A stretch of 49,436 nucleotides of DNA from Betaproteobacteria bacterium (GCA_016234745.1 JACRAR010000033.1:1-49436); one strand, 5' to 3'. Positions 1-10,230 are shown, numbered from the stretch's first letter. Numbers and translations: made by a program. The notes: generated from the sequence alone by a model not told the origin.

Positions 1-203
1 ATGATGTCGGCGGGTAGTCGTCCATAGCCCTTGATCTTCGGTCCAATGCCTTTCTCGTGACAGTAGCCGCAAGTTTTTTCGTAGGCCTCCTTGCCGTCCT
101 TCCACTGGCCTCTTGCGTCGGCCAGCGCATCACTGGCGCTGACCGCCAGTATCGAACAGCCGCAAAGCGCGGCCAGTAGGCGCGATCCAATTCTCATGCT
201 CAT
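1..203 (-). CDS. c-type cytochrome, PchC-like (5' part only; runs off the window)
   Basis: The 67 visible residues hold a Sec-type signal peptide (hydrophobic stretch about residues 8-22) and then a haem-c site CGYCH at residues 45-49, followed by the Gly-Pro segment KGIGPKIKG. This layout resembles the small cytochrome subunit of 4-cresol dehydrogenase (PchC), which takes electrons from the flavoprotein subunit in the periplasm. The ATG at 203 has a G-rich Shine-Dalgarno about 6-11 bases upstream; a second in-frame ATG lies at 197. The gene sits behind a sigma-54 promoter and downstream of a phenol-type sigma-54 activator, which fits cresol or alkylphenol oxidation. The 3' end is missing, so another small monohaem cytochrome cannot be excluded. 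Confidence 0.75.
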   Translation of the reverse strand, partial: MSMRIGSRLLAALCGCSILAVSASDALADARGQWKDGKEAYEKTCGYCHEKGIGPKIKGYGRLPADI

Positions 204-238
204 CTCTCAACCCCCTATGATGTTGGCTTCTCCCCTTA

Positions 239-254
239 TGCAAGCCGCGTACCA
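239..254 (-). promoter_or_regulatory. sigma-54 (-24/-12) promoter of the cytochrome gene
   Basis: On the minus strand the bases read TGGTACGCGGCTTGCA. This matches the RpoN consensus TGGCACG-N4-TTGCA with one mismatch, and the GG and GC dinucleotides have the required spacing. The start codon at 203 lies about 24 bases downstream of the predicted transcription start. The adjacent upstream gene encodes a sigma-54-dependent activator, which supports the call. Confidence 0.85.
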
Positions 255-276
255 GAACATATCCACATGTTTTTAT

Positions 277-332
277 TTGATATCAACAATATCGCAACGC
301 AACAATTGATATTTAAAAAATCATCATATGAT
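277..332 (-). promoter_or_regulatory. candidate enhancer (UAS) region for the sigma-54 activator
   Basis: This AT-rich stretch, 23-78 bases upstream of the -24 element, holds the palindromes TTGATATCAA (277-286) and ATCATATGAT (323-332) and a TTGAT half-site at 306-310. XylR/DmpR enhancers are built from TTGAT-type inverted repeats. These copies are shorter and closer to the promoter than usual, so the assignment is tentative. Confidence 0.4.
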
Positions 333-421
333 GAAAATGTCGGACACTTCATCAAATGCTGAAATCAATCCTGAGGTCGAGGCCGCTTTGCCTCGGTGAG
401 GTCAACGGATGCCCTGGAAAC

Positions 422-2131
422 TCAGGGCAGCAGCCCGTGTTTCTTCAAGCGATATTCGAATTGAGGACGTGTCATGCCGAGCGAGCGCGCAGCTGAACTG
501 ATGTTGCCTTCGGCGCGTTCCACTGCCGCACTGAGCAGCAGTTTCTCGATACCGTCGAGACCTGTCCTGTTGGCGAAAACGAGGTCGAGAAAGGCATCCA
601 AGGCATGTTCGTCGGGCTTGAGCACATTGCCGCCCCGGTCGACACCGAGCGAGCGTCCCTTGCTGGCTCCGGCGCTGATGCCGGGGAACAACTCGGCCAG
701 GTCGATGCGTCCGCCCGCAGGTGCGAGAATCACCCCGCGCTCGATCACGTTTTCGAGCTCGCGCACGTTGCCCGGCCAGGCATACTTGCGCAACGCGTGC
801 ATGGCCTTGTCGGTAACCCCCATGATTTTCTTGGCGTGGCGCGCCGACAGCTTGTCGATGAAACGTTGAACCAGCAGCGGGATATCCTCGGCGCGTTGGC
901 GCAGCGGCGGAATGCTGACCGGATAGATATTCATCCGGTAGAAGAGATCGCGCCGAAAGCGGCCTTGTTCAACTGCCTGCTGCAAATCGACGTTGGTTGC
1001 GGCAATGACCCGCACGTCGACCTTGCGCGTGTGGCTGTCGCCGATGCGCTCAATCTCTCCCTCCTGCAAGACGCGCAGAAGTTTGGCCTGGGCCGAGGCG
1101 GAAAGCTCGCCCACCTCGTCGAGAAACAGGGTACCCCGGTGCGCCCGCTCGAAACGTCCCGGCCGCGACTGATGGGCGCCGGAAAAAGCGCCTTTCTCGA
1201 CGCCGAACAGTTCCGATTCGATCAATTGTTCCGGCAGGGCGGCGCAATTCACGGCGACGAACGGGCCTTTGGCGCGAGTGCTATAGACGTGCAGCGCCCG
1301 GGCGAACATTTCCTTGCCGACGCCGGTTTCGCCGAGCAGCAGCACCGTGACCTGGCTGCGCGCCGCCTTGCGGATCAGGGCGCAAGACTCGCGAAAGCCC
1401 GCCGAAGCGCCGATCAGGTCGTCGGTGCTCAACTCGTCGTCAATGGAATAGCGCAGGTTCTGTACCTGCTCCTGCAACTCGAGGATGTGTTCGGCCACCG
1501 AGTCGGGCTGCAGTGAACGTTGCAGTTCTTCCGCATCGGCCCATTCCTCGACCGGCTTGCCGACGATGCGGCAGGCGTCGGCGCCGCTGGCGCGACACTC
1601 GGTCTCCTTGTAGATGATGCGCCTGCCCATCACCGTGCTGGAATAGCCGCAGGCGTAGCCCGTTTGCATCCAGCAGGACGGGCCGGTGTCTACGCCGAAT
1701 TGCTCGTGATGCAGATCCGCCTCGAAGGAGTTGTCCCAGAGAAACTCGCCGTAAAAACGTCCTTCGGCCACATCGATGTCGAGCCTTACGGTGCGCACGG
1801 TGACAATCCCTTCCAGGGTGTGCAGGAGCGGTCCCATGCCCAGCACGTCGGAATCCGAAGCGTTCGGATAGAGCTTGCGGGCCAATTCCGCATCGCGCAC
1901 CCCGGAAGCAAACCCGGTGCGCAACATAACGCCGCGTGCCCGCTCCGCGCCGAGCGAATCCACCAGTTCCTTGCGCAGCGCCGCCATGGCGGCGCTGTGC
2001 AGCAGGATCATGCGCGTCTCGCCCAGCCAGATCTGGCCATTGTCGAGCGAGAAGCGCAGCCGGGAAGTCAGCTCATCCAGATTGGGCCCGGTCATTTTTC
2101 TGGAGGCGGGAGAAGCCGAAACGGTCTTCAT
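422..2131 (-). CDS. XylR/DmpR/MopR-class sigma-54-dependent regulator, phenol-type sensor
   Basis: This 569-aa activator has an N-terminal XylR_N/V4R sensor (about 15-195), a linker helix, an AAA+ sigma-54 domain (about 238-475) and a Fis-type HTH at the C-terminus. Walker A GETGVGKE is at 267-274, the sigma-54 contact loop is GAFSGA at 314-319 (usual GAFTGA), and Walker B TLFLDE is at 334-339. Residues matching those known in MopR are all present with a constant offset of two: phenol-binding H104 and W132, and zinc ligands C153, E176, C179 and C187. The effector is therefore probably phenol or a cresol. It lies directly upstream of the sigma-54-driven PchC-like gene on the same strand, which it probably controls. 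The ATG at 2131 has an AAGGTG ribosome site. Confidence 0.93.
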   Translation of the reverse strand: MKTVSASPASRKMTGPNLDELTSRLRFSLDNGQIWLGETRMILLHSAAMAALRKELVDSLGAERARGVMLRTGFASGVRDAELARKLYPNASDSDVLGMGPLLHTLEGIVTVRTVRLDIDVAEGRFYGEFLWDNSFEADLHHEQFGVDTGPSCWMQTGYACGYSSTVMGRRIIYKETECRASGADACRIVGKPVEEWADAEELQRSLQPDSVAEHILELQEQVQNLRYSIDDELSTDDLIGASAGFRESCALIRKAARSQVTVLLLGETGVGKEMFARALHVYSTRAKGPFVAVNCAALPEQLIESELFGVEKGAFSGAHQSRPGRFERAHRGTLFLDEVGELSASAQAKLLRVLQEGEIERIGDSHTRKVDVRVIAATNVDLQQAVEQGRFRRDLFYRMNIYPVSIPPLRQRAEDIPLLVQRFIDKLSARHAKKIMGVTDKAMHALRKYAWPGNVRELENVIERGVILAPAGGRIDLAELFPGISAGASKGRSLGVDRGGNVLKPDEHALDAFLDLVFANRTGLDGIEKLLLSAAVERAEGNISSAARSLGMTRPQFEYRLKKHGLLP

Positions 2132-2180
2132 GGTTACACCTTACCATTGCTGCGTGCCGCCGGAGGAATATGAAGAAATT

Positions 2181-3845
2181 CTACCGATTAATCGGCTTGT
2201 AGCGAATCCGATGCGGCTTGGCGCCTTCCTCGCCCAGACGCTTCTTCTTGTCGGCTTCATATTCCTGATAGTTGCCGTTGAAGAAGACCCATTGCGACTC
2301 GCCTTCGCAGGCCAGGATGTGGGTGGCGATACGGTCGAGGAACCAGCGGTCATGCGAGATCACCAGTACGCAGCCGGCGAACTCGAGCAGCGCGTCTTCC
2401 AGCGCGCGCAGGGTCTCGACGTCAAGGTCGTTGCTCGGTTCGTCGAGCAGCAGCACGTTGCCGCCGGCGATCAGGGTTTTCGCCAGGTGCAGGCGGCCGC
2501 GTTCGCCGCCGGACAGCGTGCCGACGCTCTTCTGCTGGTCGCTGCCCTTGAAGTTGAAGCGGCCGATGTAGGCGCGCGACGGGGTTTGATACTTGCCGAC
2601 GGTGAGAATGTCGGCGCCATCGGAGATTTCCTCGAACACCGACTTGTTGCCGCTCAAGGCGTCGCGGCTCTGGTCGACATGGGAGAATTTGACCGTCGGG
2701 CCGACTTTCACCGTGCCCGCATCGGGCTGCTCCTGGCCCAGGATCATCTTGAACAGTGTCGATTTGCCTGCGCCGTTGGGGCCGATGATGCCGACGATGG
2801 CGCCGGCCGGAATGGCGAAGCTGAGCTTGTCGATCAAGAGGCGATCGCCGAAGCCCTTGCTGACATTCTCGAATTCGATGACGTCGTTGCCGAGCCGCTC
2901 GGCGACCGGGATGAAGATCTCTTGGGTCTCATTGCGCTTCTGGTATTCCTCGGAACTGAGCTCGTTGAAACGCGACAGCCGCGCCTTGCTCTTGGCCTGG
3001 CGCGCCTTGGGATTCTGCCGCACCCATTCGAGCTCCTGCTTCATCGCCTTGATGCGCGCGCCTTCCTGCTTGGCTTCGACTTCCAGGCGCTGCTCCTTCT
3101 GCTCCAGCCAGGAGGAATAATTGCCCTTCCACGGGATGCCCTGGCCGCGGTCGAGTTCGAGGATCCACTCGGCGGCATTGTCGAGGAAGTAGCGGTCGTG
3201 CGTTACCGCCACCACCGTGCCGGGAAAACGCGTGAGGAACTGCTCCAGCCACTCCACCGATTCGGCGTCGAGGTGGTTGGTCGGCTCGTCCAGCAGCAGC
3301 ATGTCGGGCCTGGACAGCAGCAGCCGGCACAGCGCCACGCGGCGCTTTTCACCGCCCGAGAGCACATTGATCTTGGCCTCCCAGGGTGGCAGGCCGAGGG
3401 CATCGGCGGCGATTTCGAGCTGATGCTCGACATCCGAGCCCGCCGCCGCGATGATGGCTTCGTATTTGGCCTGCTCTTCCGCGAGCTTATCGAAGTCGGC
3501 GTTTTCCTCGGCGTAGGCGGCATAGATTTCCTCGAGCTTCTGCTTCGCCGTCATGACTTCGCTCAGGGCTTCCTCGACGGCTTGGCGCACGGTCTGCTGC
3601 GGATCGAGCTGTGGCTCCTGGGGCAGGTAGCCGATCGAAAGATTCGGCATCGGCGTGGCTTCGCCGAGAATGTCCTTGTCGATGCCGGCCATGATGCGCA
3701 GCACGGTCGATTTGCCCGAGCCGTTGAGGCCGAGCACGCCGATCTTGGCGCCGGGAAAGAAGGACAGTGAGATGTCCTTGAGAATTTGCCGCTTGGGCGG
3801 GACAATCTTGCCCACCCGATTCATGGTAAAAACGTATTGAGCCAT
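2181..3845 (-). CDS. ettA: ABC-F protein EttA, energy-dependent translational throttle
   Basis: This 554-aa soluble protein has two ABC ATPase domains and no membrane segment. The first Walker A is GLNGSGKST at about 39-47, and both halves carry LSGGE signatures and LLLDEP(T/S)N Walker B motifs. A charged helical linker between the domains (about 235-310) corresponds to the P-site tRNA interaction motif. The N-terminus [13 protein letters not shown] is typical of EttA. EttA binds the ribosomal E site and couples the first translation steps to the ATP/ADP ratio. It ends 49 bases before the start of the regulator gene on the same strand, but a functional link is unlikely. Confidence 0.96.
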   Translation of the reverse strand: MAQYVFTMNRVGKIVPPKRQILKDISLSFFPGAKIGVLGLNGSGKSTVLRIMAGIDKDILGEATPMPNLSIGYLPQEPQLDPQQTVRQAVEEALSEVMTAKQKLEEIYAAYAEENADFDKLAEEQAKYEAIIAAAGSDVEHQLEIAADALGLPPWEAKINVLSGGEKRRVALCRLLLSRPDMLLLDEPTNHLDAESVEWLEQFLTRFPGTVVAVTHDRYFLDNAAEWILELDRGQGIPWKGNYSSWLEQKEQRLEVEAKQEGARIKAMKQELEWVRQNPKARQAKSKARLSRFNELSSEEYQKRNETQEIFIPVAERLGNDVIEFENVSKGFGDRLLIDKLSFAIPAGAIVGIIGPNGAGKSTLFKMILGQEQPDAGTVKVGPTVKFSHVDQSRDALSGNKSVFEEISDGADILTVGKYQTPSRAYIGRFNFKGSDQQKSVGTLSGGERGRLHLAKTLIAGGNVLLLDEPSNDLDVETLRALEDALLEFAGCVLVISHDRWFLDRIATHILACEGESQWVFFNGNYQEYEADKKKRLGEEGAKPHRIRYKPINR

Positions 3846-3916
3846 TATGTGTGATCGCTGCCGAGTCTGTGGTGAATGAAGGACCGCAAGCTTAACCGAC
3901 TTAGGGACCGAATGGA

Positions 3917-4897
3917 GTGGGGTTTCTCGCGAATTTGCTGGGTTGGGGTGACAAATCGCCGCCGCTGACCGAGACGGAACGGCAGGCCTTGACGCATGCC
4001 GTGACAGTAGTCGATCCGTTGCTCAAAACGGTTTCCGGTTACGAGAAGCATCTGGCAACCCCGGTGCGCAATGCGCTGGCCTATTGCGACGGGCTGGTGG
4101 CGGCGGTGCCGGGGCCGGTCGAGGTGAACAGCCATGCATTCGCTGCCGATCCTCTTGTTCATGCGCTGTTTGCCACCTGCGGCGACATCGCCGCGACGCT
4201 CGGTAAGAGCCGGGCGGTGAAGGCCTTCCTGGCCGAACCGGCCAATGCGCTGGCAGATGAGTTCTACGCCTTGCTCGGCATGCGCCGCTTCGAAAAAAAT
4301 GTCATAGGCATGGCGGTGCATGGCGACATGGTCTGTGCCGACACGCCGCAGCGGCTGCTTTACTTTGCCGATCACACGCTGCGCGAGTTGAGTCCGGATA
4401 TCGAGGAAACCCGGCGCGGACTGCGCGCTGCTGCCTTCGACAGCCTGGCGACCAGCTTTGCTTCGCAGCTGGCGGAAATGCGCCAGGCCAGGCAGGACTT
4501 GCACAACGAATGGGACATGCAGCGCGCCTTGTCCTCCCGGCCGCACCAGTCGGCAACCCTGGCGGCAGAGCATACCCAGCGCAGCGCGGAACTCGAGGAG
4601 CGGCTGCGCCAAGCGGCCGAGACGCTATCGCCCGAACGTCTGCTCGATGCGCTGGCAGCCTGGCTGGCCGCACCCGAGCTGCATTTGCATCTGGATCCGA
4701 CCACGGTGAGCGTGGATCGGATGGGTGTGATGGTTGATCCGACCTCGACGGCAGATCAGGTCAGCACCTTGAGCCTTCCCGAACTCATCGGCCGCGACCG
4801 GCGCCACTGGATCGTGCTGATCGCCAAGATTCACCGGGAGGAAGCATTGCGCGGCTTGGCACAACAGCAGGCCGACAGCCGCTATATCATCATCTGA
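3917..4897 (+). CDS. conserved hypothetical protein
   Basis: A 326-aa, mostly helical protein with no signal peptide or membrane segment and no domain that I recognise. It has several heptad-like stretches, notably about 190-245 (rich in Arg, Gln, Glu and Ala). The GTG start is chosen because AGGGA lies about 9 bases upstream; the overlapping ATG at 3912 is in another frame. It diverges from ettA across 71 bases and converges with gcvR, so it is probably transcribed alone. Codon use and GC content match the neighbouring housekeeping genes, which argues for a real gene. Confidence 0.75.
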   Translation: MGFLANLLGWGDKSPPLTETERQALTHAVTVVDPLLKTVSGYEKHLATPVRNALAYCDGLVAAVPGPVEVNSHAFAADPLVHALFATCGDIAATLGKSRAVKAFLAEPANALADEFYALLGMRRFEKNVIGMAVHGDMVCADTPQRLLYFADHTLRELSPDIEETRRGLRAAAFDSLATSFASQLAEMRQARQDLHNEWDMQRALSSRPHQSATLAAEHTQRSAELEERLRQAAETLSPERLLDALAAWLAAPELHLHLDPTTVSVDRMGVMVDPTSTADQVSTLSLPELIGRDRRHWIVLIAKIHREEALRGLAQQQADSRYIII

Positions 4898-4915
4898 GCG
4901 CTGCCAGTTGCGGCG

Positions 4916-5434
4916 CTATTGCGCCGCTTCGTCCAGCGTGATATCCACCATCAGTTCGTCGGACAGACGTTCCAGGTCGGCCGTCAAGGCCTGGGCATCG
5001 AGGCCGGGAGCGACATGCAACTCGGCGTAGGCATGAAACAGGGTCTCGGCGGACATCGGCGCAGTCGAGACATGCGTCGCCAACTCTTCGACGTTTACGG
5101 CATGGCGCATCAAGACCTGCGAAACTTCCTTGACGATGCCGATGCGGTCGTGGCCCACAAGCGACAGTTTGAGCCGGCGTCCCTGCGTGGGGCTGGCCGG
5201 CACGGACGATTCCGCCGTGACCTTGAGGCCGGATAAGTTGGCCAGCGCTTGTTGCAGCGCCGGGGCATGTTCGGTCGCCACATCGACGCGGACGATGCCG
5301 GCGAATTTTCCGGCAAGGTGCGACATTGAGGATTCGAGCCAGTTGCCCTGGTGAGCGCTGATCGCGGAGGAGAGTTCGCCGACAAGACCTGGCCGGTCGT
5401 CGCCGATGACTGTGAGGATCAAGTATACGGACAT
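4916..5434 (-). CDS. gcvR: GcvR-type ACT-domain protein (glycine cleavage regulator family)
   Basis: A 172-aa protein made of two ACT domains (about 4-80 and 92-166); the first opens with the ligand-loop motif DDRPGLVGELS and the second with HDRIGIVKEVS. ACT pairs of this type occur in GcvR, which in enterobacteria modulates GcvA by binding it in the presence of glycine. Here the gene is the last of gcvT-gcvH-gcvP-gcvR, 54 bases after gcvP, so it would be co-induced through the glycine riboswitch. No gcvA-like LysR gene is visible in the window, so the partner is unknown. Confidence 0.8.
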   Translation of the reverse strand: MSVYLILTVIGDDRPGLVGELSSAISAHQGNWLESSMSHLAGKFAGIVRVDVATEHAPALQQALANLSGLKVTAESSVPASPTQGRRLKLSLVGHDRIGIVKEVSQVLMRHAVNVEELATHVSTAPMSAETLFHAYAELHVAPGLDAQALTADLERLSDELMVDITLDEAAQ

Positions 5435-5488
5435 GGGGTCTCCCCTATGGGCGAAAGAAAGATGCGAAAGATGCGAGGCTCCGCGATT

Positions 5489-8377
5489 CTATCCTCCCGC
5501 GCCATCCTCGATGGGCGGACAGCCGCAAAACAGGTTGCGGTCGCCATACACGTCGTCGATGCGGTTCACCGAAGGCCAGAACTTGTTGTGCCGGACGTAG
5601 GGCAGGGGGAAGACTGCGACTGCGCGGCTGTAAGGGCGTTGCCAGTCGGCTTCCGCCAGGTCGGCCTGGGTGTGCGGCGCACGCTTGAGCGGGTTGTTGT
5701 CGGTCGGCCAGACGCCGCTTTCAACCTTGCGGATTTCTTCGCGGATCGAAATCATGGCGGCGATGAAGCGGTCGAGTTCGTCTTTCGCTTCCGATTCGGT
5801 CGGTTCCACCATCAGCGTGCCGGCCACCGGGAAACTCACGGTCGGCGCATGGAAGCCATAGTCCATCAGGCGCTTGGCGATGTCGATCTCGGCGATGCCG
5901 CTGGCTGTCTTGATGGCACGAACGTCAAGGATGCATTCGTGAGCGACGCGTCCCTGCTTGCCGACATACAGCACCGGGTAATGCTCCTTGAGGCGTGCGG
6001 CGACGTAGTTGGCGTTGAGGATCGCGATCTCGGTGGCGCGCTTGAGGCCGGCGCCGCCCATCATCGCGATGTACATCCAGGAGATCGGCAGGATCGACGC
6101 CGAGCCCCAGGGCGAGGCGGAAACCGCGCCTTGGCCTTTGTTGCTGCGTTCGGCTGCGCCGGTTGGTTGCACCACGTGGTCGGCCATGAAGGGGGCCAAG
6201 TGCGCCTTGAGGCCGATCGGCCCCATGCCCGGCCCGCCGCCGCCATGCGGGATGCAGAAGGTCTTGTGCAGGTTCATGTGCGAGACATCGGCGCCGATGC
6301 TGGCCGGGCTGGTGAGGCCGACCTGGGCGTTGAGGTTGGCGCCGTCCATATACACCTGCCCGCCGTGCTGGTGCACGATGGCGCAGATGTCCTTGATGGC
6401 TTCCTCGAACACGCCGTGCGTCGAGGGATAGGTGATCATGAGGCAGGCCAGCCGGTCGGCATGTTCTGCGGCTTTTGTGCGCAGGTCGGCGACATCGACG
6501 TTGCCGTTGTCGTCGCAGTCGACCACTACCACGGTCAGGCCGCACATGATGGCGGTGGCCGGGTTGGTGCCGTGCGCCGATCTGGGGATCAGGCAGATGT
6601 TGCGCTGGTGGTCGCCGCGGCTCGCGTGATAGCGTTGGATCGTCACCAGGCCGGCGTACTCGCCTTGCGCGCCGGAATTCGGCTGCATGCAGATGGCATC
6701 GAAGCCGGTGATGGCCTTGAGCCAGTCGGTCAAGCTCCGGATCATCTCCATGTAGCCGGCCGCCTGATCGAGCGGGGCGAAGGGGTGCAGGTCGCCGAAC
6801 TCCGGCCAGGTGACCGGAATCATCTCGCTGGTGGCGTTGAGCTTCATGGTGCAGGAACCGAGCGAGATCATCGAATGATCCAGCGCCAGGTCCTTGTTCT
6901 GCAGGCGCTTCAGGTAGCGCAGCATAGCGTGCTCGGTATGGTGGGTGTTGAACACCGGGTGGCTGAGGATGGCGTCGCTGCGCAAGAGTCCGGCAAGCGC
7001 ATTGTTGTTGCCCACCGCGACATCCAGGGCGGCGATGTCGGGACGCTTGTCAGTCAGCAGATGCAGCAGGTTGGCGACATCGTCGCGCGTGGTCTTCTCG
7101 TTGAGCGCAATGCCGAGCGTGCCGTCGCCGACCTGCCGCAGGTTGTAGCCGGCATCCCGTGCCGTCAGATGAATCGCTGCGCTGCGCGCGCCGAGATCGA
7201 CGCGGACGGTGTCGAAGAATTGCCGGGTTATTACGCTCAGGCCGGTCTGTCTGAGGCCTTCGGCGAGGATCGCGGTGAGGCGATGGATGCGCTCGGCGAT
7301 GCGGCGCAGGCCTCGCGGGCCGTGATATACGGCATACATGCCGGCCATGTTGGCAAGCAGCACTTGCGACGTGCAGATGTTGGAGTTGGCTTTCTCGCGC
7401 CGGATGTGCTGTTCGCGCGTCTGCAATGCCATGCGCAGCGCGCGGTTGCCGCGCGCATCCTGCGAGACGCCGATGATGCGGCCGGCCACGGCGCGTTTGT
7501 GTTCGTCGCGCGTGGCGAAGAAGGCGGCATGCGGCCCGCCGAAACCCAGCGGCACACCGAAGCGCTGTGCCGAACCGAGCGCGATGTCGGCGCCCATGGC
7601 ACCGGGAGACTTCAACAGCACCAGCGCCATCAAGTCGGCGGCCACAGCCACCACCGCACCCTTGGCTTTGAATGCGGCGATGGTGGCGCTCAGGTCGACG
7701 ACCTCGCCGCGGTCGTCCGGGTATTGCAGCAGCGCGCCGAAGACATCGTGCCGCTCAGCTTCGTCGACCGTGCCGAAGATGAGTTCGAAGCCGAAGAAAC
7801 CGGCGCGCGTCTTGAGCACGTCGATGGTCTGGGGGAAGCAGTGGGCGTCGACGAAGAAGGCGTTGGCTTTGGACTTGCTGACCCGGCGTGCCATGGTCAT
7901 GGCCTCGGCCGCCGCCGTGGCCTCGTCGAGCAGGGACGCGTTGGCGAGTTCCATGCCGGTCAGGTCGATCACCATTTGCTGGTAGTTGAGCAGCGCTTCC
8001 AGCCGCCCCTGGGCGATCTCGGCCTGGTAGGGCGTGTAGGCGGTGTACCAGCCGGGGTTCTCCATGACATTGCGCAAGATCACCTTGGGCGTCAGCGTAT
8101 CGGCATAGCCCATGCCGATCAGCGATTTGCAGACGCGGTTGCGGCTTGCGATCCGCTTGAGCTTTTCCAGCGCGACATGCTCCTGCTGCGCCTGCGGCAA
8201 AGCCAGGGGTGCCTGCAGGCGGATCGTTGCCGGCACGGTCTGCTCAATCAGTTCATCGAGACTTCCGGCACCGATGGCTGCCAGCATCTCGGCGATTTCG
8301 GTGGCATTCGGTCCGATATGGCGAGCGATGAATTCGTCGGAATTTTCGAGTTCAGCGAGCGAGGCGCATTTCGCCAT
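5489..8377 (-). CDS. gcvP: glycine dehydrogenase (decarboxylating), P-protein
   Basis: At 962 aa this is the full-length single-chain P-protein. It decarboxylates glycine with pyridoxal phosphate and passes the aminomethyl group to lipoyl-GcvH. The PLP lysine is K705 in [19 protein letters not shown], followed by the typical glycine-rich loop. The N-terminal half carries the paired fold-I domain ending in a degenerate active site. It starts 3 bases after the gcvH stop, so the two are translationally linked. Confidence 0.98.
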   Translation of the reverse strand: MAKCASLAELENSDEFIARHIGPNATEIAEMLAAIGAGSLDELIEQTVPATIRLQAPLALPQAQQEHVALEKLKRIASRNRVCKSLIGMGYADTLTPKVILRNVMENPGWYTAYTPYQAEIAQGRLEALLNYQQMVIDLTGMELANASLLDEATAAAEAMTMARRVSKSKANAFFVDAHCFPQTIDVLKTRAGFFGFELIFGTVDEAERHDVFGALLQYPDDRGEVVDLSATIAAFKAKGAVVAVAADLMALVLLKSPGAMGADIALGSAQRFGVPLGFGGPHAAFFATRDEHKRAVAGRIIGVSQDARGNRALRMALQTREQHIRREKANSNICTSQVLLANMAGMYAVYHGPRGLRRIAERIHRLTAILAEGLRQTGLSVITRQFFDTVRVDLGARSAAIHLTARDAGYNLRQVGDGTLGIALNEKTTRDDVANLLHLLTDKRPDIAALDVAVGNNNALAGLLRSDAILSHPVFNTHHTEHAMLRYLKRLQNKDLALDHSMISLGSCTMKLNATSEMIPVTWPEFGDLHPFAPLDQAAGYMEMIRSLTDWLKAITGFDAICMQPNSGAQGEYAGLVTIQRYHASRGDHQRNICLIPRSAHGTNPATAIMCGLTVVVVDCDDNGNVDVADLRTKAAEHADRLACLMITYPSTHGVFEEAIKDICAIVHQHGGQVYMDGANLNAQVGLTSPASIGADVSHMNLHKTFCIPHGGGGPGMGPIGLKAHLAPFMADHVVQPTGAAERSNKGQGAVSASPWGSASILPISWMYIAMMGGAGLKRATEIAILNANYVAARLKEHYPVLYVGKQGRVAHECILDVRAIKTASGIAEIDIAKRLMDYGFHAPTVSFPVAGTLMVEPTESEAKDELDRFIAAMISIREEIRKVESGVWPTDNNPLKRAPHTQADLAEADWQRPYSRAVAVFPLPYVRHNKFWPSVNRIDDVYGDRNLFCGCPPIEDGAGG

Positions 8378-8380
8378 GGC

Positions 8381-8764
8381 TCAGCCTTCCTCGGCGATCT
8401 TGGCGTAGGCCGCCGCATCCAGCAGCCCATTGAGTTGCGCGGCATCGTCCGGTTTGATCTGGAACAGCCAGGCGGCATAGGCATCCTGGTTCACGGTTTC
8501 CGGCGCATCGGTGGCGGCATCGTTGCGCGCCACCACCTCGCCGGCAATCGGCGCATAGATGTCGGAAGCGGCCTTGACCGACTCCACCACGGCGCATTCC
8601 TCGCCGGCCTTGAGCTTGCGGCCGGTCTCCGGCAGTTCCAGAAAGACGATGTCGCCCAGCGCTTCCTGGGCATGATCGGTGATGCCGATCGTCACCATGC
8701 CATCGGCATCGCGGCGCGCCCATTCGTGGCTCTTGGTGTATTTGAGGTTGGCGGGGACGTTCAT
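8381..8764 (-). CDS. gcvH: glycine cleavage system H protein
   Basis: A 127-aa lipoyl carrier. The lipoylated lysine is K64 in [10 protein letters not shown], matching the family motif ESVK. It shuttles the aminomethyl group between GcvP, GcvT and lipoamide dehydrogenase. It lies between gcvT (18-base gap) and gcvP (3-base gap) in one operon. Confidence 0.98.
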   Translation of the reverse strand: MNVPANLKYTKSHEWARRDADGMVTIGITDHAQEALGDIVFLELPETGRKLKAGEECAVVESVKAASDIYAPIAGEVVARNDAATDAPETVNQDAYAAWLFQIKPDDAAQLNGLLDAAAYAKIAEEG

Positions 8765-8782
8765 GAGGTTCTCCGTAAAGGG

Positions 8783-9886
8783 TCAGGAAACAAGAATCTT
8801 GCCGTTGCGCGCGAAGGGCGGCTTGACGACTTTCGCCGCGTGCCGCTTGCCGCGGATATCCACTTCGACCTGGTCGCCGCTTGCCACGGCGGAGGGCAAC
8901 CGGGCCAGGGCGATGCCCTGCTGCAACGTGGGTGAGAAGGTGCCGCTGGTGATTTGGCCGCTGCCGTGCGCGCTATGCACTACTTGATGGGCGCGCAGCA
9001 CGCCGCGCTCGAGCAGCAGCAGGCCGGTGAATTGGCGCGTCGGCCGCTGTGCCAGCAGCGCGGACTTGCCGATGAAATCGCGCTCGTCCTGCATGGACAG
9101 TGTCCAGGCCAGGCCGGCTTCGAGCGGCGAGACGTTTTCGTCCATGTCCTGGCCGTACAGATTCATACCGGCTTCGAGGCGCAGCGTGTCGCGGCAGCCG
9201 AGTCCGCAGGCGGCCACGCCCGCACTGTGGAGTTGCGACCAGACCGCAGCGGCCTGCTCGGCCGGCACGGCGATCTCGAAGCCGTCCTCGCCGGTATAGC
9301 CGGTGCGGGCGATCAGCCAGTTGCCATCGAAGGCCGCCTGAAACGGATTGAGAGACTCGCTGACGGCCCTGCTGCCGGGGCAGGCTTGCCAGAATTTTTC
9401 ACGCGCTTGCGGTCCCTGCACGGCGATCATGGCCAGATCGCGGCGCGGAGCCAACTGAATGTCGAATTCGTCGGATTGTGCCTGCATCCAGGCCAGATCC
9501 TTGTCGGCGGTGCCGGCATTGACGACGATCCGATAATTCACGGGTGTGAAAAAATACACGATCAGATCGTCGATGACGCCGCCGTCGGGGCGCAACAGGC
9601 AGGAGTAGAGTGCCTTGCCGGGCTGCTTCAGTTTCGCCACGTCATTGGCCAGCAGCTTGCGCAGATAGGTTTGGGATCCTGGTCCGGTGAGGTCGATGGC
9701 AAGCATGTGCGAGACATCGAACATGCCGGCAGCGCGGCGCACTGCGTGGTGCTCCTCGATCTGCGAGCCGTAATGGATGGGCATTTCCCAGCCGGCGAAG
9801 TCGACCAGTTTGGCACCGAGCAGGGCGTGACTGTCACGGAGGGGAGTGCGACGGAGTGTTTGCGACGGGTTAGTTTGCATGTTCAA
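8783..9886 (-). CDS. gcvT: aminomethyltransferase, T-protein
   Basis: A 367-aa protein with the folate-binding GcvT fold. It moves the methylene carbon from the H-protein to tetrahydrofolate and releases ammonia. Recognisable motifs include the N-terminal HALLGAKLVDFAGWEMPI, MFDVSHM, and the central RTGYTGEDGFEIAVP. It is the first gene of the gcv operon and begins 35 bases downstream of the riboswitch terminator. Confidence 0.97.
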   Translation of the reverse strand: MNMQTNPSQTLRRTPLRDSHALLGAKLVDFAGWEMPIHYGSQIEEHHAVRRAAGMFDVSHMLAIDLTGPGSQTYLRKLLANDVAKLKQPGKALYSCLLRPDGGVIDDLIVYFFTPVNYRIVVNAGTADKDLAWMQAQSDEFDIQLAPRRDLAMIAVQGPQAREKFWQACPGSRAVSESLNPFQAAFDGNWLIARTGYTGEDGFEIAVPAEQAAAVWSQLHSAGVAACGLGCRDTLRLEAGMNLYGQDMDENVSPLEAGLAWTLSMQDERDFIGKSALLAQRPTRQFTGLLLLERGVLRAHQVVHSAHGSGQITSGTFSPTLQQGIALARLPSAVASGDQVEVDIRGKRHAAKVVKPPFARNGKILVS

Positions 9887-9920
9887 GCACCTGGCAGATT
9901 TTCTTCACTAAACTTCACAT

Positions 9921-9959
9921 GAAAAGAAAAGGGGCGAATCGGCTTTGCCTGTTCGCCCC
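9921..9959 (-). terminator. riboswitch-controlled intrinsic terminator before gcvT
   Basis: On the minus strand GGGGCGAA and TTCGCCCC form an 8-bp stem around a 13-base loop, directly followed by TTTTCTTTTC. Its 5' arm abuts and partly shares the last stem of the second glycine aptamer, so ligand-bound aptamer folding can compete with terminator folding. It acts as the expression platform. Confidence 0.88.
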
Positions 9960-10142
9960 ATCTGTCCTTGGTACCTGAGAGATTGCAGCGGAACCTGAGT
10001 CTAGTTCTTGCTGCGTGCCCCTTCGGTGGGTGAGCTTGGCTCACCGCTCTCCAGATTTGTCCTGCGTCGCCGGTTCGTTTGCCTGAGCGGTTCCGGGAAT
10101 TGCGCCTTCGGCGGTGATGCGATCACTCTCTCCCTGCGACGG
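9955..10142 (-). promoter_or_regulatory. tandem glycine riboswitch
   Basis: Reading the minus strand from 10140, the first aptamer shows GGGAGAG, then CGCCGAAGGCGCAA, then CTCAGGCAAA. The second shows TGGAGAGCGG, then CACCGAAGGGGCA, then TCTCAGGTACCAAGGAC. These are the conserved blocks of the two glycine aptamers joined by a short linker. Glycine binding is expected to relieve termination at 9921-9959 and switch on gcvTHP and gcvR. Confidence 0.95.
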
Positions 10143-10147
10143 AACAA

Positions 10148-10178
10148 ATTATATGCCGGCTTGCCGTGTTCGTGGCAA
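10148..10178 (-). promoter_or_regulatory. promoter of the gcv operon
   Basis: On the minus strand there is a perfect TATAAT (plus-strand 10148-10153) with TTGCCA upstream (10173-10178) at a long 19-base spacing. Transcription would start just before the first glycine aptamer, consistent with position. Confidence 0.6.
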
Positions 10179-10230
10179 ACCTTCTTTGCCGCATCCGGGA
10201 GGCGATTGAGCTGGATGTTAAAATGCGTCG

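Noticed and set aside
1875-3770. Long plus-strand open frame over the regulator and ettA
   Set aside because: Shadow of two recognised minus-strand genes; composition not protein-like.
5351-8935. Very long open frame (about 1,190 codons) on the plus strand across gcvP and gcvH
   Set aside because: It is antisense to well-supported genes and shows the Gly/Val/Asp/Arg-rich composition of high-GC shadow frames, with no domain.
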